From Lachnospiraceae bacterium (GTDB lineage Bacteria > Bacillota > Clostridia > Lachnospirales > Lachnospiraceae): 46,726 nucleotides of DNA. Under the pieces are notes generated by a model. The model was not told the DNA's origin, searched no databases, and saw nothing but the letters and a program-made list of their open reading frames with translations. Both the position numbers and the translations under genes were made by a program. This document shows positions 15,393-22,315 of the stretch, piece after piece. Position 1 is the stretch's first letter. Each line of letters opens with the position of its first letter. The stretch is taken from positions 1-46,726 of the forward strand of contig JAIDFQ010000040.1 of NCBI GenBank assembly GCA_029054245.1. The letters are read 5' to 3'.

Positions 15393-15748
15393 CTGGTTAC
15401 CGTTCAGAACGTAAGGGGCGCGGGAGGGGATGCGGGCGGAAAAATGGCATGGCATCCGGGGCAGCGCTTACGTTATCTTTGCAAGGCTCGTCTTCAAATC
15501 GGATTTCACTAACAGAATGTATAGAAGTGTTTCAAGACGTACGGGGGCAGAGCCGTGCGGCATCCGTGCCGCATGGCTCTTAATCCGGCATCCATGCCGG
15601 CTTCCCCTGGTGTCTCACCATTCTGTAAGTGAAATTGCCGATTTTTCGCCAGAGCCTTGCAAAGATAACGTAAGCGCTGCCCCGGATGCCATGCCATTTT
15701 TCCGCCCGCATCCCCTCCCGCGCCCCTTACGTTCTGAACGGTAACCAG
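15393..15748 (+). repeat. Giant hairpin element, copy 2 (perfect 97-bp inverted arms around a conserved core)
   Basis: Bases 15393-15489 and 15652-15748 are exact reverse complements over 97 positions. The 162-nt interior resembles the core of the element at 11585, but the arms share no obvious sequence with those of copy 1. Each arm contains its own inverted repeat AACGTAAG and CTTACGTT, matching the internal repeat arrangement of copy 1. The element lies 34 bases after the stop codon of the anti-sigma-like gene and ends 26 bases before the BlaI promoter. Short open frames within the arms are by-products of the palindrome. The first 14 bases inside the arm, GGTTACCGTTCAGA, recur at 32031. 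Confidence 0.87.
15497..15644 (+). ncRNA. Conserved structured core of giant hairpin copy 2
   Basis: ATCGGATTTCACT and ACAGAATG (15498-15519) pair with CATTCTGT and AGTGAAATTGCCGAT (about 15619-15642), leaving one A.A mismatch and a two-base bulge. GGGG (15543-15546) can pair with CCCC (15604-15607). Hairpin 15549-15580 has stem AGAGCC/GGCTCT plus TGCGGCA/TGCCGCA and loop TCCG. Hairpin 15585-15600 has stem CCGGCA/TGCCGG and loop TCCA. Compared with copy 1, stem bases change in pairs while loops stay the same. Confidence 0.5.
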
Positions 15749-15774
15749 CAGTGTTATAGGGCGTGATTTTTTTC

Positions 15775-15803
15775 TTGACAATATAGTCTATAGAGGATAG
15801 ACT
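15775..15803 (+). promoter_or_regulatory. Promoter and candidate operator of the BlaI-type repressor
   Basis: TTGACA (15775-15780) and TAGACT (15798-15803) are 17 bases apart. A perfect inverted repeat AGTCTAT-AGAGG-ATAGACT (15785-15803) fills the spacer and the -10, an ideal position for autorepression by the BlaI-like protein encoded 43 bases downstream. Confidence 0.75.
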
Positions 15804-15845
15804 GAAGGTGATGTCAAAGAATCCAAGCAGGAAAGGAATGGGCAT

Positions 15846-16232
15846 ATGGGAGGATATAAATTAGCGGATGCAGAAAAGAAATTTGCGGAGATTATCTGGG
15901 ACAGGGAGCCGATTACGTCGCCAGAATTGGTGAAAATCTGCGAGAAGGAAATGAACTGGAAGAAATCGACTACCTATACGGTATTGAAAAAATTGTGTGA
16001 TAAGGGGATCTTTCAGAATGAAAATGCGTTGGTGCGTGCCAGAATGAGCAAGGAGGAGTTTTACGGAGCGCAGAGCAGAGAATATGTAGAGCATGTGTTT
16101 GCAGGATCCCTGCCCCGTTTTCTGACAGCGTTCTGCAGCGGAAGAAAACTGTCCTTGAAGGAGGCGGAGGAGATGAGAAAGTTTATTGACGAAAATTTAG
16201 GAAAAGATATAGGAGAGGGACAGGAAGCATAG
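15846..16232 (+). CDS. BlaI/MecI/CopY-family transcriptional repressor
   Basis: 128 residues. The N-terminal winged helix reads LADAEKKFAEIIWDREPITSPELVKICEKEMNWKKSTTYTVLKKLCDKGIF, followed by a wing with an Arg-rich strand and a C-terminal helical dimerisation part. Family members bind dyad operators and are cleaved or released when a partner M56 peptidase is activated. The partner gene lies 44 bases downstream. An inverted repeat overlaps this gene's own promoter. Confidence 0.92.
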   Translation: MGGYKLADAEKKFAEIIWDREPITSPELVKICEKEMNWKKSTTYTVLKKLCDKGIFQNENALVRARMSKEEFYGAQSREYVEHVFAGSLPRFLTAFCSGRKLSLKEAEEMRKFIDENLGKDIGEGQEA

Positions 16233-16276
16233 CAGCAGAGACGGACGGGCAGAAGAAGGCGGTCGATATTGCTAAA

Positions 16277-17509
16277 ATGGAACAAGGCTGGATGATTGCA
16301 GGAGGGGCTTACTTTGCTGGATTATGCATATTGCTTTTGTATTCCATGGGAAACTGGCGGCTGTTTCAAAGGAGGCTGAGAAGCTTAGAAATCAGCAGAG
16401 AAGAGAAATGTGGAAGAGTGTGCAGGATGATTGTAGCGAAAGAAATAAAGGAGCCGTTTGTTTCCGGGATATTTAAGCCTGCAATTTATCTTCCCCAAGG
16501 ACTGCCTAAAGAACAGCAGGAGATGGTGTTGACACATGAACTGGTGCATATCAGGCGTGGGGATCATCTGATCAAGCCCATAGCGTTTGCAGGGGTCTGT
16601 CTCCATTGGTTCAATCCTTTCGTTTGGGCGGCGTTTCACTTTATGGAAAGAGATATGGAAATATCCTGTGACGAAGCAGTGCTGAAGAAGGCAGGCTATG
16701 AAAACAAGAAAACGTACGCAGACACCCTTCTGTATCTTTCGGGAGGGCAAGGGAAAATGAACTGCCCCATTGCCTTTGGAGAAAAAAGTGTTAAAACCAG
16801 AATCAAAAATGTAATCAGGCTTAAGAAGACGAAAAACTATATTACTGCATTTGCCGCGGTGGTCGTTGCCTGTGCGGCAGTGATGCTTTTGGTAAATGGA
16901 AAACAGGATTTACCGGGAGTATCCGGAACGGACAGTAATGTGGAGACATACTATATATATTCAGACAATCTCTCAGATGAAATTACTTATCTGCCATCTG
17001 AGGAAGTTGCCCACACGGAAGAGATTTCTCCTGACACAGCAATGACAACAGAGCATGCGTATTATGTGGTAACAGCAGACAGGCATTCTGTTCTCTTAAG
17101 GCAGGAGGAAGGGGCGTTCCATGATATTTTGATTGAATATATCTGTCCGGTGGAAGACAGCCGTATATCAGATACTTATGGAGAACGGGTTCATCCAGAG
17201 ACGCAGGAGCGGATGATGCACAGTGGTCTTGATTTTGCTGCCGAAAAAGGCACGCCGGTGAAGGCAGCAGCGGGAGGAACTGTATTTGAGACAGGGTTCG
17301 ACGCATACTGCGGCAACTATCTAATTCTTCAACATGATAACGGCGATATGACCTATTATGCTCACTGCGATGAAATCATGGCAGAAATGGGGGCAGAGGT
17401 CGCGCAGGGAGAGCAGATTGCATCAGTGGGAAATACAGGGGCAAGCATAGGTCCGCACCTGCACTTTGCAGTGAGCAGGAATGGAAAATTCGTGGAAGTG
17501 GAGATGTAG
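16277..17509 (+). CDS. M56 (BlaR1-type) metallopeptidase fused to an M23 peptidase domain
   Basis: 410 residues. A first membrane span (about 5-25) leads to a cytoplasmic M56 domain with the zinc motif HELVHIRRGDH near residue 88 and ERDMEISCDEAV near 124. A second span (about 190-206) is followed by an extracellular linker and a C-terminal M23/LytM domain (about 290-410) with HSGLDF, TYYAH and HLHFAV, so all M23 zinc ligands are present. BlaR1-type proteins usually start with two further membrane spans, which are missing here. The frame is open upstream to 16226 but has no ATG, GTG or TTG. It probably transmits a cell-wall signal to the BlaI repressor, with the M23 domain in place of a penicillin sensor. 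Confidence 0.88.
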   Translation: MEQGWMIAGGAYFAGLCILLLYSMGNWRLFQRRLRSLEISREEKCGRVCRMIVAKEIKEPFVSGIFKPAIYLPQGLPKEQQEMVLTHELVHIRRGDHLIKPIAFAGVCLHWFNPFVWAAFHFMERDMEISCDEAVLKKAGYENKKTYADTLLYLSGGQGKMNCPIAFGEKSVKTRIKNVIRLKKTKNYITAFAAVVVACAAVMLLVNGKQDLPGVSGTDSNVETYYIYSDNLSDEITYLPSEEVAHTEEISPDTAMTTEHAYYVVTADRHSVLLRQEEGAFHDILIEYICPVEDSRISDTYGERVHPETQERMMHSGLDFAAEKGTPVKAAAGGTVFETGFDAYCGNYLILQHDNGDMTYYAHCDEIMAEMGAEVAQGEQIASVGNTGASIGPHLHFAVSRNGKFVEVEM

Positions 17510-17550
17510 TCCTTCCAAAAAATTCTGTGTAGAAACAGGAGGATAGTATC

Positions 17551-18057
17551 GTGGAAAATCAACTGACCAAAGCAGAAATTGATAATTTCAAATATGGTCT
17601 TCCGGGGGACAGGAAGATTTTAAATATATTGACAGTGGTATTTTTCGGGGGAAGTGCAGCTTGGTTCGTTTTTCTTTGCAATCGTCTTTTTTGTGAGTTG
17701 AGGGAAAAAGCCGAAGTCGAAGTGATTGCGTCATCGATTGGTCTTATTATTATATTTTGTATTTTGACAGCTATATTTTTGTTGTGCCGGACAATCATTA
17801 GCAGAAGGAATAATAAAATCTATCAATGTTTGAAAAATGGCGAATACACTCTTATTGTCAGTTCCATTACAGCAAAAGACTTTCGATATGAGGGCGCTGG
17901 TAAGAGTAAATATAGAGTGGATTTTTATAAATGCCCGGAAATCAAGGGGGAGATCATGCCGGTTTCCCCGAAACAATTTCGGCGTGCCAGAGTTGGAGAT
18001 AAGTTGAAGGTGGTCGTTGTGAGTAAAATGCATGTGATTTATGGGATTGTAGAATAA
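17551..18057 (+). CDS. Two-span membrane protein of unknown function
   Basis: 168 residues from a GTG start preceded by AGGAGG eight bases upstream. Two spans (about 25-43 and 62-82) are followed by a basic stretch SRRNNK and a soluble C-terminal beta-rich domain of about 80 residues ending DKLKVVVVSKMHVIYGIVE. I do not recognise the family. It lies 41 bases after the M56-M23 gene on the same strand and may belong to that operon. Confidence 0.75.
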   Translation: MENQLTKAEIDNFKYGLPGDRKILNILTVVFFGGSAAWFVFLCNRLFCELREKAEVEVIASSIGLIIIFCILTAIFLLCRTIISRRNNKIYQCLKNGEYTLIVSSITAKDFRYEGAGKSKYRVDFYKCPEIKGEIMPVSPKQFRRARVGDKLKVVVVSKMHVIYGIVE

Positions 18058-18393
18058 GATTACCGTTATGCCCCAATGCCACCCCTTAACGATATGATAT
18101 GTTGTGAACTGTAGATGTAAACATTTTCGGTAAACGCAGAATTTTAGCAGAAATGTGCGTCTGCTAGAATACAACATATGCTGCTGGGGAAGATGCTTTT
18201 TGCAGGACTTCTCTGAACTACATTGGAACAAACTGCGGCTGAAATAGCACATGCAACAGCAGGTTTTGTGAAAAATCCTTTTGTTTTTCCGCTTCCTATA
18301 TTATAATAAAAAAGGCGGCGCCGATACTGGTGGATTGTGTGGAATGCAGGTATTGGCAATCATAGCAGAAATACGACTAAGGGAGAAATGAAA
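18058..18393. other. Intergenic region, little recognisable
   Basis: About 335 bases without a supported gene. A TATAAT-like sequence sits near 18300 (ATTATAATAAAA), upstream of the CofE-like gene, without a clear -35. I see no terminator or riboswitch. Confidence 0.4.
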
Positions 18394-19584
18394 ATGGAGA
18401 GAAGAGTAGGTACCGTATCAAGAGGAATCCGTTGCCCGATTATCCGTGAGGGCGACGATCTGGTAAAGATTGTGACAGACAGTGTGCTGGAGGCAGCACA
18501 GGCAGAAGGGTTTGAAATCCGTGATAGAGATGTCATTGCAGTGACCGAATCAGTGGTAGCCAGGTCACAGGGTAATTACGCATCGGTAGAAGCGATTGCA
18601 AAGGATGTGCGCACGAAACTGGGAGGAGAGACCATAGGCGTTATTTTCCCTATTTTATCCAGAAACCGCTTTGCAATCTGCCTTAGGGGAATCGCCATGG
18701 GAGCGAAGAAGGTGGTCCTGATGCTGAGCTATCCCAGTGATGAGGTGGGAAATGAACTTGTTTCTTTAGATCAGTTGGATGAGGCAGGCATCAATCCTTA
18801 CAGCGACGTTCTTACATTGGAAAGATATAGAGAATTGTTTGGAGGAAATAAGCATCCTTTTACAGGAGTCGATTATGTGGAATATTATGGAGAATTGATA
18901 AAGGAGGCGGGCGCAGAGGTGGAAATCATCTTTGCAAATGACTGCCGCAGCATTCTCCCTTATGCGAAAAAAGTCTTGAACTGCGATATTCATACGAGGG
19001 TACGGACAAAGAGGCTGTTAAAGGCAGCAGGCGCAGAAGTGGTAGTGGGGATGGATGATATTCTCACCAGTCCTGTAGACGGAAGCGGCTGCAATGAGAA
19101 ATATGGTCTGCTTGGTTCTAATAAGTCTACGGAAGATACGATCAAGCTTTTCCCCAGAGAGTGCACGGATCTGGTGATGGATATTCAAAAAGAGATATTG
19201 GACAGAACCGGCAAGCATGTGGAAGTCATGGTATATGGCGACGGTGCATTTAAAGACCCAGTAGGAAAAATCTGGGAGCTGGCAGACCCTTGCGTATCTC
19301 CGGCAAGCACCCCTGGGCTTGAGGGAACGCCCAACGAAGTAAAGCTGAAATATCTTGCCGACAATGATTTTAAGGATTTGTCCGGCGAGGCACTGAAAGA
19401 AGCGATATCCAACCGTATCAGGGAAAAGAAAGAGAATCTGGTAGGAGATATGGCATCCCAGGGAACCACACCGAGAAGGCTGACCGATTTGATTGGTTCC
19501 TTATGCGACCTGACCAGCGGTTCAGGAGACAAGGGAACACCGGTTATCTTGATTCAGGGATATTTTGATAACTATGTCAGCTGA
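18394..19584 (+). CDS. F420-0:gamma-glutamyl ligase-like (CofE-type) protein
   Basis: 396 residues from ATG 18394, nine bases after GGGAG. ATG 18388 is also possible, and the longer frame to 18337 is unlikely. The N-terminal part has IIREGDDLVKIVTDSVL, RDVIAVTESVVARSQGNY and an RNRFAICLRGIAMG segment. Later come HTRVRTKRLLKAAGAEVVVGMDDIL, YGDGAFKDPVGKIWELADP and GTTPRRLTDLIGSLCDLTSGSGDKGTP. CofE adds glutamate to F420-0 by a GTP-dependent reaction in actinobacteria and archaea. Clostridia generally lack F420, so the homologue probably ligates an amino acid to another substrate. The gene stands alone. Confidence 0.8.
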   Translation: MERRVGTVSRGIRCPIIREGDDLVKIVTDSVLEAAQAEGFEIRDRDVIAVTESVVARSQGNYASVEAIAKDVRTKLGGETIGVIFPILSRNRFAICLRGIAMGAKKVVLMLSYPSDEVGNELVSLDQLDEAGINPYSDVLTLERYRELFGGNKHPFTGVDYVEYYGELIKEAGAEVEIIFANDCRSILPYAKKVLNCDIHTRVRTKRLLKAAGAEVVVGMDDILTSPVDGSGCNEKYGLLGSNKSTEDTIKLFPRECTDLVMDIQKEILDRTGKHVEVMVYGDGAFKDPVGKIWELADPCVSPASTPGLEGTPNEVKLKYLADNDFKDLSGEALKEAISNRIREKKENLVGDMASQGTTPRRLTDLIGSLCDLTSGSGDKGTPVILIQGYFDNYVS

Positions 19585-19682
19585 CACATGATAAGAGATG
19601 GGATTTTGGCAGCCTCTGCCGATTTTTAGAAAGAAGTAAAGAGATATAAACATAATTTATATCACATATAAAAAAGATTGAT

Positions 19683-19879
19683 TTTACTTATGACTATTCT
19701 TTGTGTATAATCATAAAGTAAGAAGCTGATAATAAAAAGCAGGTTTTTACGAACCTGCTTTTTATTATCATAAGGATACAACGCGAAGTGTGGTATCCGT
19801 TGATTAACATAAGGATATTTTGCAAAGAATGGCATCTGTTGTTTCGCCTGAATTTGTGGAGAGGGTTCTTAAAAAGAAC
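19683..19879 (+). promoter_or_regulatory. purA promoter and structured leader with a tandem repeat
   Basis: TTTACT (19683-19688) and TATAAT (19706-19711) are 17 bases apart. Just downstream is a perfect 19-bp stem (19727-19745 with 19752-19770, six-base loop). Next come two 39-base imperfect tandem copies starting CATAAGGATA at 19769 and 19808, the first of which can form a GGATAC/GTATCC hairpin. A small GTTCTT/AAGAAC hairpin lies at 19865-19879. The leader is about 200 nt long, unusually structured for purA, and matches no riboswitch I know. Confidence 0.5.
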
Positions 19880-19922
19880 AATTCCATAGAGAAGGGCTCG
19901 TACAGGAAAGGCAGGGAGAAAA

Positions 19923-21215
19923 ATGGTTAAAGCAGTAGTGGGCGCCAATTGGGGCGACGAAGGAAAAGGTAAAATCACAGATATGCTGGCACAGCAGGCG
20001 GATATTATCGTCCGCTTTCAAGGAGGTGCCAATGCAGGGCACACAATCGTGAATAAGTATGGCAAGTTTGCGCTGCATACACTGCCGTCAGGTGTGTTTT
20101 ACAGCCATACGACCAGTATTATCGGCAATGGTGTGGCACTGAATATACCAGTGCTTTTTAACGAGATTAAATCTATTACAGACAGAGATGTGCCGATGCC
20201 TAAAATCCTGGTTTCAGACAGGGCACAGATGGTGATGCCGTATCATATTTTGTTTGACCAGTATGAGGAAGAGCGGCTGGGGGGAAAATCCTTCGGATCC
20301 ACCAAATCTGGTATTGCGCCCTTTTACTCTGATAAATATGCCAAAATCGGTTTTCAGGTGAGCGAGCTTTTTGACGAGGAACTTCTTAAGGAAAAGGTGG
20401 AACGGGTCTGTGAACAGAAAAATGTCATGTTGGAGCATATGTATCACAAACCTGTCATTGATCCAAAGGAATTGCTTGCAACGCTGCATGAATATAAAGA
20501 AATGATCGAGCCCTATGTATGTGATGTGTCATCTTACCTGCATGAGGCAATCAAAGACGGAAAGACCATTTTGCTGGAAGGACAGCTTGGAACCTTGAAA
20601 GATACGGATCACGGCATTTATCCCATGGTTACATCCTCATCCACACTGGCGGCATACGGCGCTATCGGCGCAGGAATCCCGCCTTATGAGATAAAAGAAA
20701 TCGTTACCGTGTGCAAAGCCTATTCATCGGCAGTGGGAGCAGGGGCGTTCGTCTCTGAGATTTTTGGGGAAGAAGCAGACGAGCTGCGGCGCAGGGGCGG
20801 TGACGGCGGAGAGTTTGGCGCCACCACCGGGCGTCCCAGACGTATGGGCTGGTTTGACTGTGTTGCCTCCAAATACGGGTGCAGACTGCAGGGAACCACG
20901 GATGTTGCATTTACCGTATTAGATGTTTTGGGATATCTGGAAGAGATTCCTGTGTGTGTCGGATATGAAATTGATGGGGAAGTGACCACAGATTTCCCTG
21001 TAACCCATAAATTAGAAAAGGCGAAACCAGTTCTTAAAACCATGCCTGGTTGGAAATGCGATATCCGGGGCATCAAAAAATATGAGGATTTGCCGGAGAA
21101 CTGTAGAAAATATGTAGAATTTATCGAGGAGCAGATTGGATATCCTATCACCATGGTTTCCAATGGACCGGGAAGGGATGATATTATCTATAGGGAAAGT
21201 CCGCTGAAAAACTAA
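19923..21215 (+). CDS. purA: Adenylosuccinate synthase
   Basis: 430 residues, the normal length. The enzyme joins IMP and aspartate using GTP in the first committed step to AMP. The N-terminal loop WGDEGKGKITD carries the catalytic Asp and phosphate-binding Lys. NAGHTIV, IGNGVALN, GSTKSGIAP, LEGQLGTLKDTDHGIYPMVTSS and the C-terminal substrate loop TGRPRRMGWFD are all present. It is preceded by an unusual structured leader and followed 36 bp later by queH on the same strand. AGGCAGGGAG provides the ribosome binding site. Confidence 0.97.
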   Translation: MVKAVVGANWGDEGKGKITDMLAQQADIIVRFQGGANAGHTIVNKYGKFALHTLPSGVFYSHTTSIIGNGVALNIPVLFNEIKSITDRDVPMPKILVSDRAQMVMPYHILFDQYEEERLGGKSFGSTKSGIAPFYSDKYAKIGFQVSELFDEELLKEKVERVCEQKNVMLEHMYHKPVIDPKELLATLHEYKEMIEPYVCDVSSYLHEAIKDGKTILLEGQLGTLKDTDHGIYPMVTSSSTLAAYGAIGAGIPPYEIKEIVTVCKAYSSAVGAGAFVSEIFGEEADELRRRGGDGGEFGATTGRPRRMGWFDCVASKYGCRLQGTTDVAFTVLDVLGYLEEIPVCVGYEIDGEVTTDFPVTHKLEKAKPVLKTMPGWKCDIRGIKKYEDLPENCRKYVEFIEEQIGYPITMVSNGPGRDDIIYRESPLKN

Positions 21216-21251
21216 AGTATTGATACCGGATATCGTGGAGAATGTAAAAGT

Positions 21252-21896
21252 ATGAACCGGAACTATGCAAAGGAATTAGACCAGATACTTGCAAGGGTAG
21301 AAAATAAAGGAAAACATTTATTCCTCCACAGCTGCTGCGCCCCTTGCAGCAGCTACGTGCTGGAATATCTGCGCCCTTTTTTCAGAATTACAGTATTTTA
21401 CTATAACCCGAATATCACGATGGAAGAAGAGTATCAAAAGCGGGTGGCAGAGCAGAAACGGCTGATTGCGGAATTTAACAGGCAGACGCAGCAAAGCGGG
21501 GCGCCGGATGCCTATCCCATCAAAGTCATAGAGGGCGATTATGCAAAAGCCCTCTTTTTTGACAGCGTAAAAGGATTGGAACACTGCAAAGAGGGCGGCG
21601 AAAGATGCTATGTCTGCTATGCACTGCGCCTAAAAGAGACTGCCATACAGGCAATGCAGGTTCATGCCGACTATTTCACAACGACCCTCACTATCAGTCC
21701 ATTAAAGAACGCCTCTAAAATCAATGAAATAGGAGATGCTCTTGCAAAGGAATACGGAATTTCCTTCCTCCCTTCTGACTTCAAGAAGAAAGATGGCTAT
21801 AAGCGTTCCATAGAGCTTTCTAAAGAATATGACTTATATCGACAGAATTATTGCGGCTGTATCTTCTCTAAACGTGATGGTGGAACGGCACCGTAG
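21252..21896 (+). CDS. queH: Epoxyqueuosine reductase QueH
   Basis: 214 residues. QueH reduces epoxyqueuosine to queuosine in tRNA and is the unrelated alternative to QueG. The cysteine motifs are present: HSCCAPCSSYVLE near residue 27, GGERCYVCYALRL near 117 and a C-terminal YCGCIFSKRD. The stretch FTTTLTISPLKNASKINEIG is also typical. The gene probably follows purA in one transcript. The spacing is 36 bp with a weak Shine-Dalgarno sequence (GTGGAG). Confidence 0.93.
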   Translation: MNRNYAKELDQILARVENKGKHLFLHSCCAPCSSYVLEYLRPFFRITVFYYNPNITMEEEYQKRVAEQKRLIAEFNRQTQQSGAPDAYPIKVIEGDYAKALFFDSVKGLEHCKEGGERCYVCYALRLKETAIQAMQVHADYFTTTLTISPLKNASKINEIGDALAKEYGISFLPSDFKKKDGYKRSIELSKEYDLYRQNYCGCIFSKRDGGTAP

Positions 21897-22315
21897 GGAG
21901 CAGGACTTAAGGTTCTCTGCCAGCATTTTTGTTTGCCTTTTTTTCTGCAACAAGGTAACGGTGATAAAAATAATTTGTATATTTTATGTTTTTTTGAGAG
22001 CAGTGGCAATCTATATCAAACGATAATTGTTTCCAGTAGTTCATATTTTTCCTGCTATAGATTTCTTGATATCCATTTAAATATTGAGGGTATTTTTCAG
22101 AGATATAGGATAAAATTTCTCGTTTATAATCCCCCGGAGATTTAGATTTTCAAACCAATATTCACACATAAACCTAAAAATGGCGGATTGGATTTTACTT
22201 TTAATGGAATTCGGTTCGTCATTTTTGCGGCATACACTCTCACCATCCGCCGATAGACATAAAAATGTGATTTTGATGCACAATAACCCCAATAAAAGTG
22301 TGAAGGAGTGTATCT
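21897..22315. other. AT-rich intergenic region with RBS-pairing inverted repeat
   Basis: About 420 bases without a supported gene. The short frames here show no start signals or family features. ATACACTC (22234-22241) is complementary to GAGTGTAT (22306-22313), and the second arm covers the GGAG ribosome binding site of the next gene, so a leader transcript could hide that site. Confidence 0.4.

Noticed and set aside
11585-15748. Giant hairpins as retron or diversity-generating element RNA
   Set aside because: No reverse transcriptase gene is present in the window, and the layout does not match msr-msd. A remote gene cannot be excluded.
11585-15748. Giant hairpins as ordinary intrinsic terminators
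   Set aside because: They are ten times too large, have no T-run at the end of the stem, and have a conserved internal core.
15430-15845. Open frames of 76-104 codons across giant hairpin copy 2
   Set aside because: Same reason: mirrored frames in the arms, rich in Arg/Pro, no start signals.
19683-19922. Guanine/adenine riboswitch upstream of purA
   Set aside because: The TATAATC near 19706 recalls the start of the purine aptamer, but the loop and junction sequences that should follow are absent. It reads better as a -10 box.
21829-22292. Small open frames in the AT-rich gap after queH
   Set aside because: Low-complexity, no ribosome binding sites, no recognisable family.
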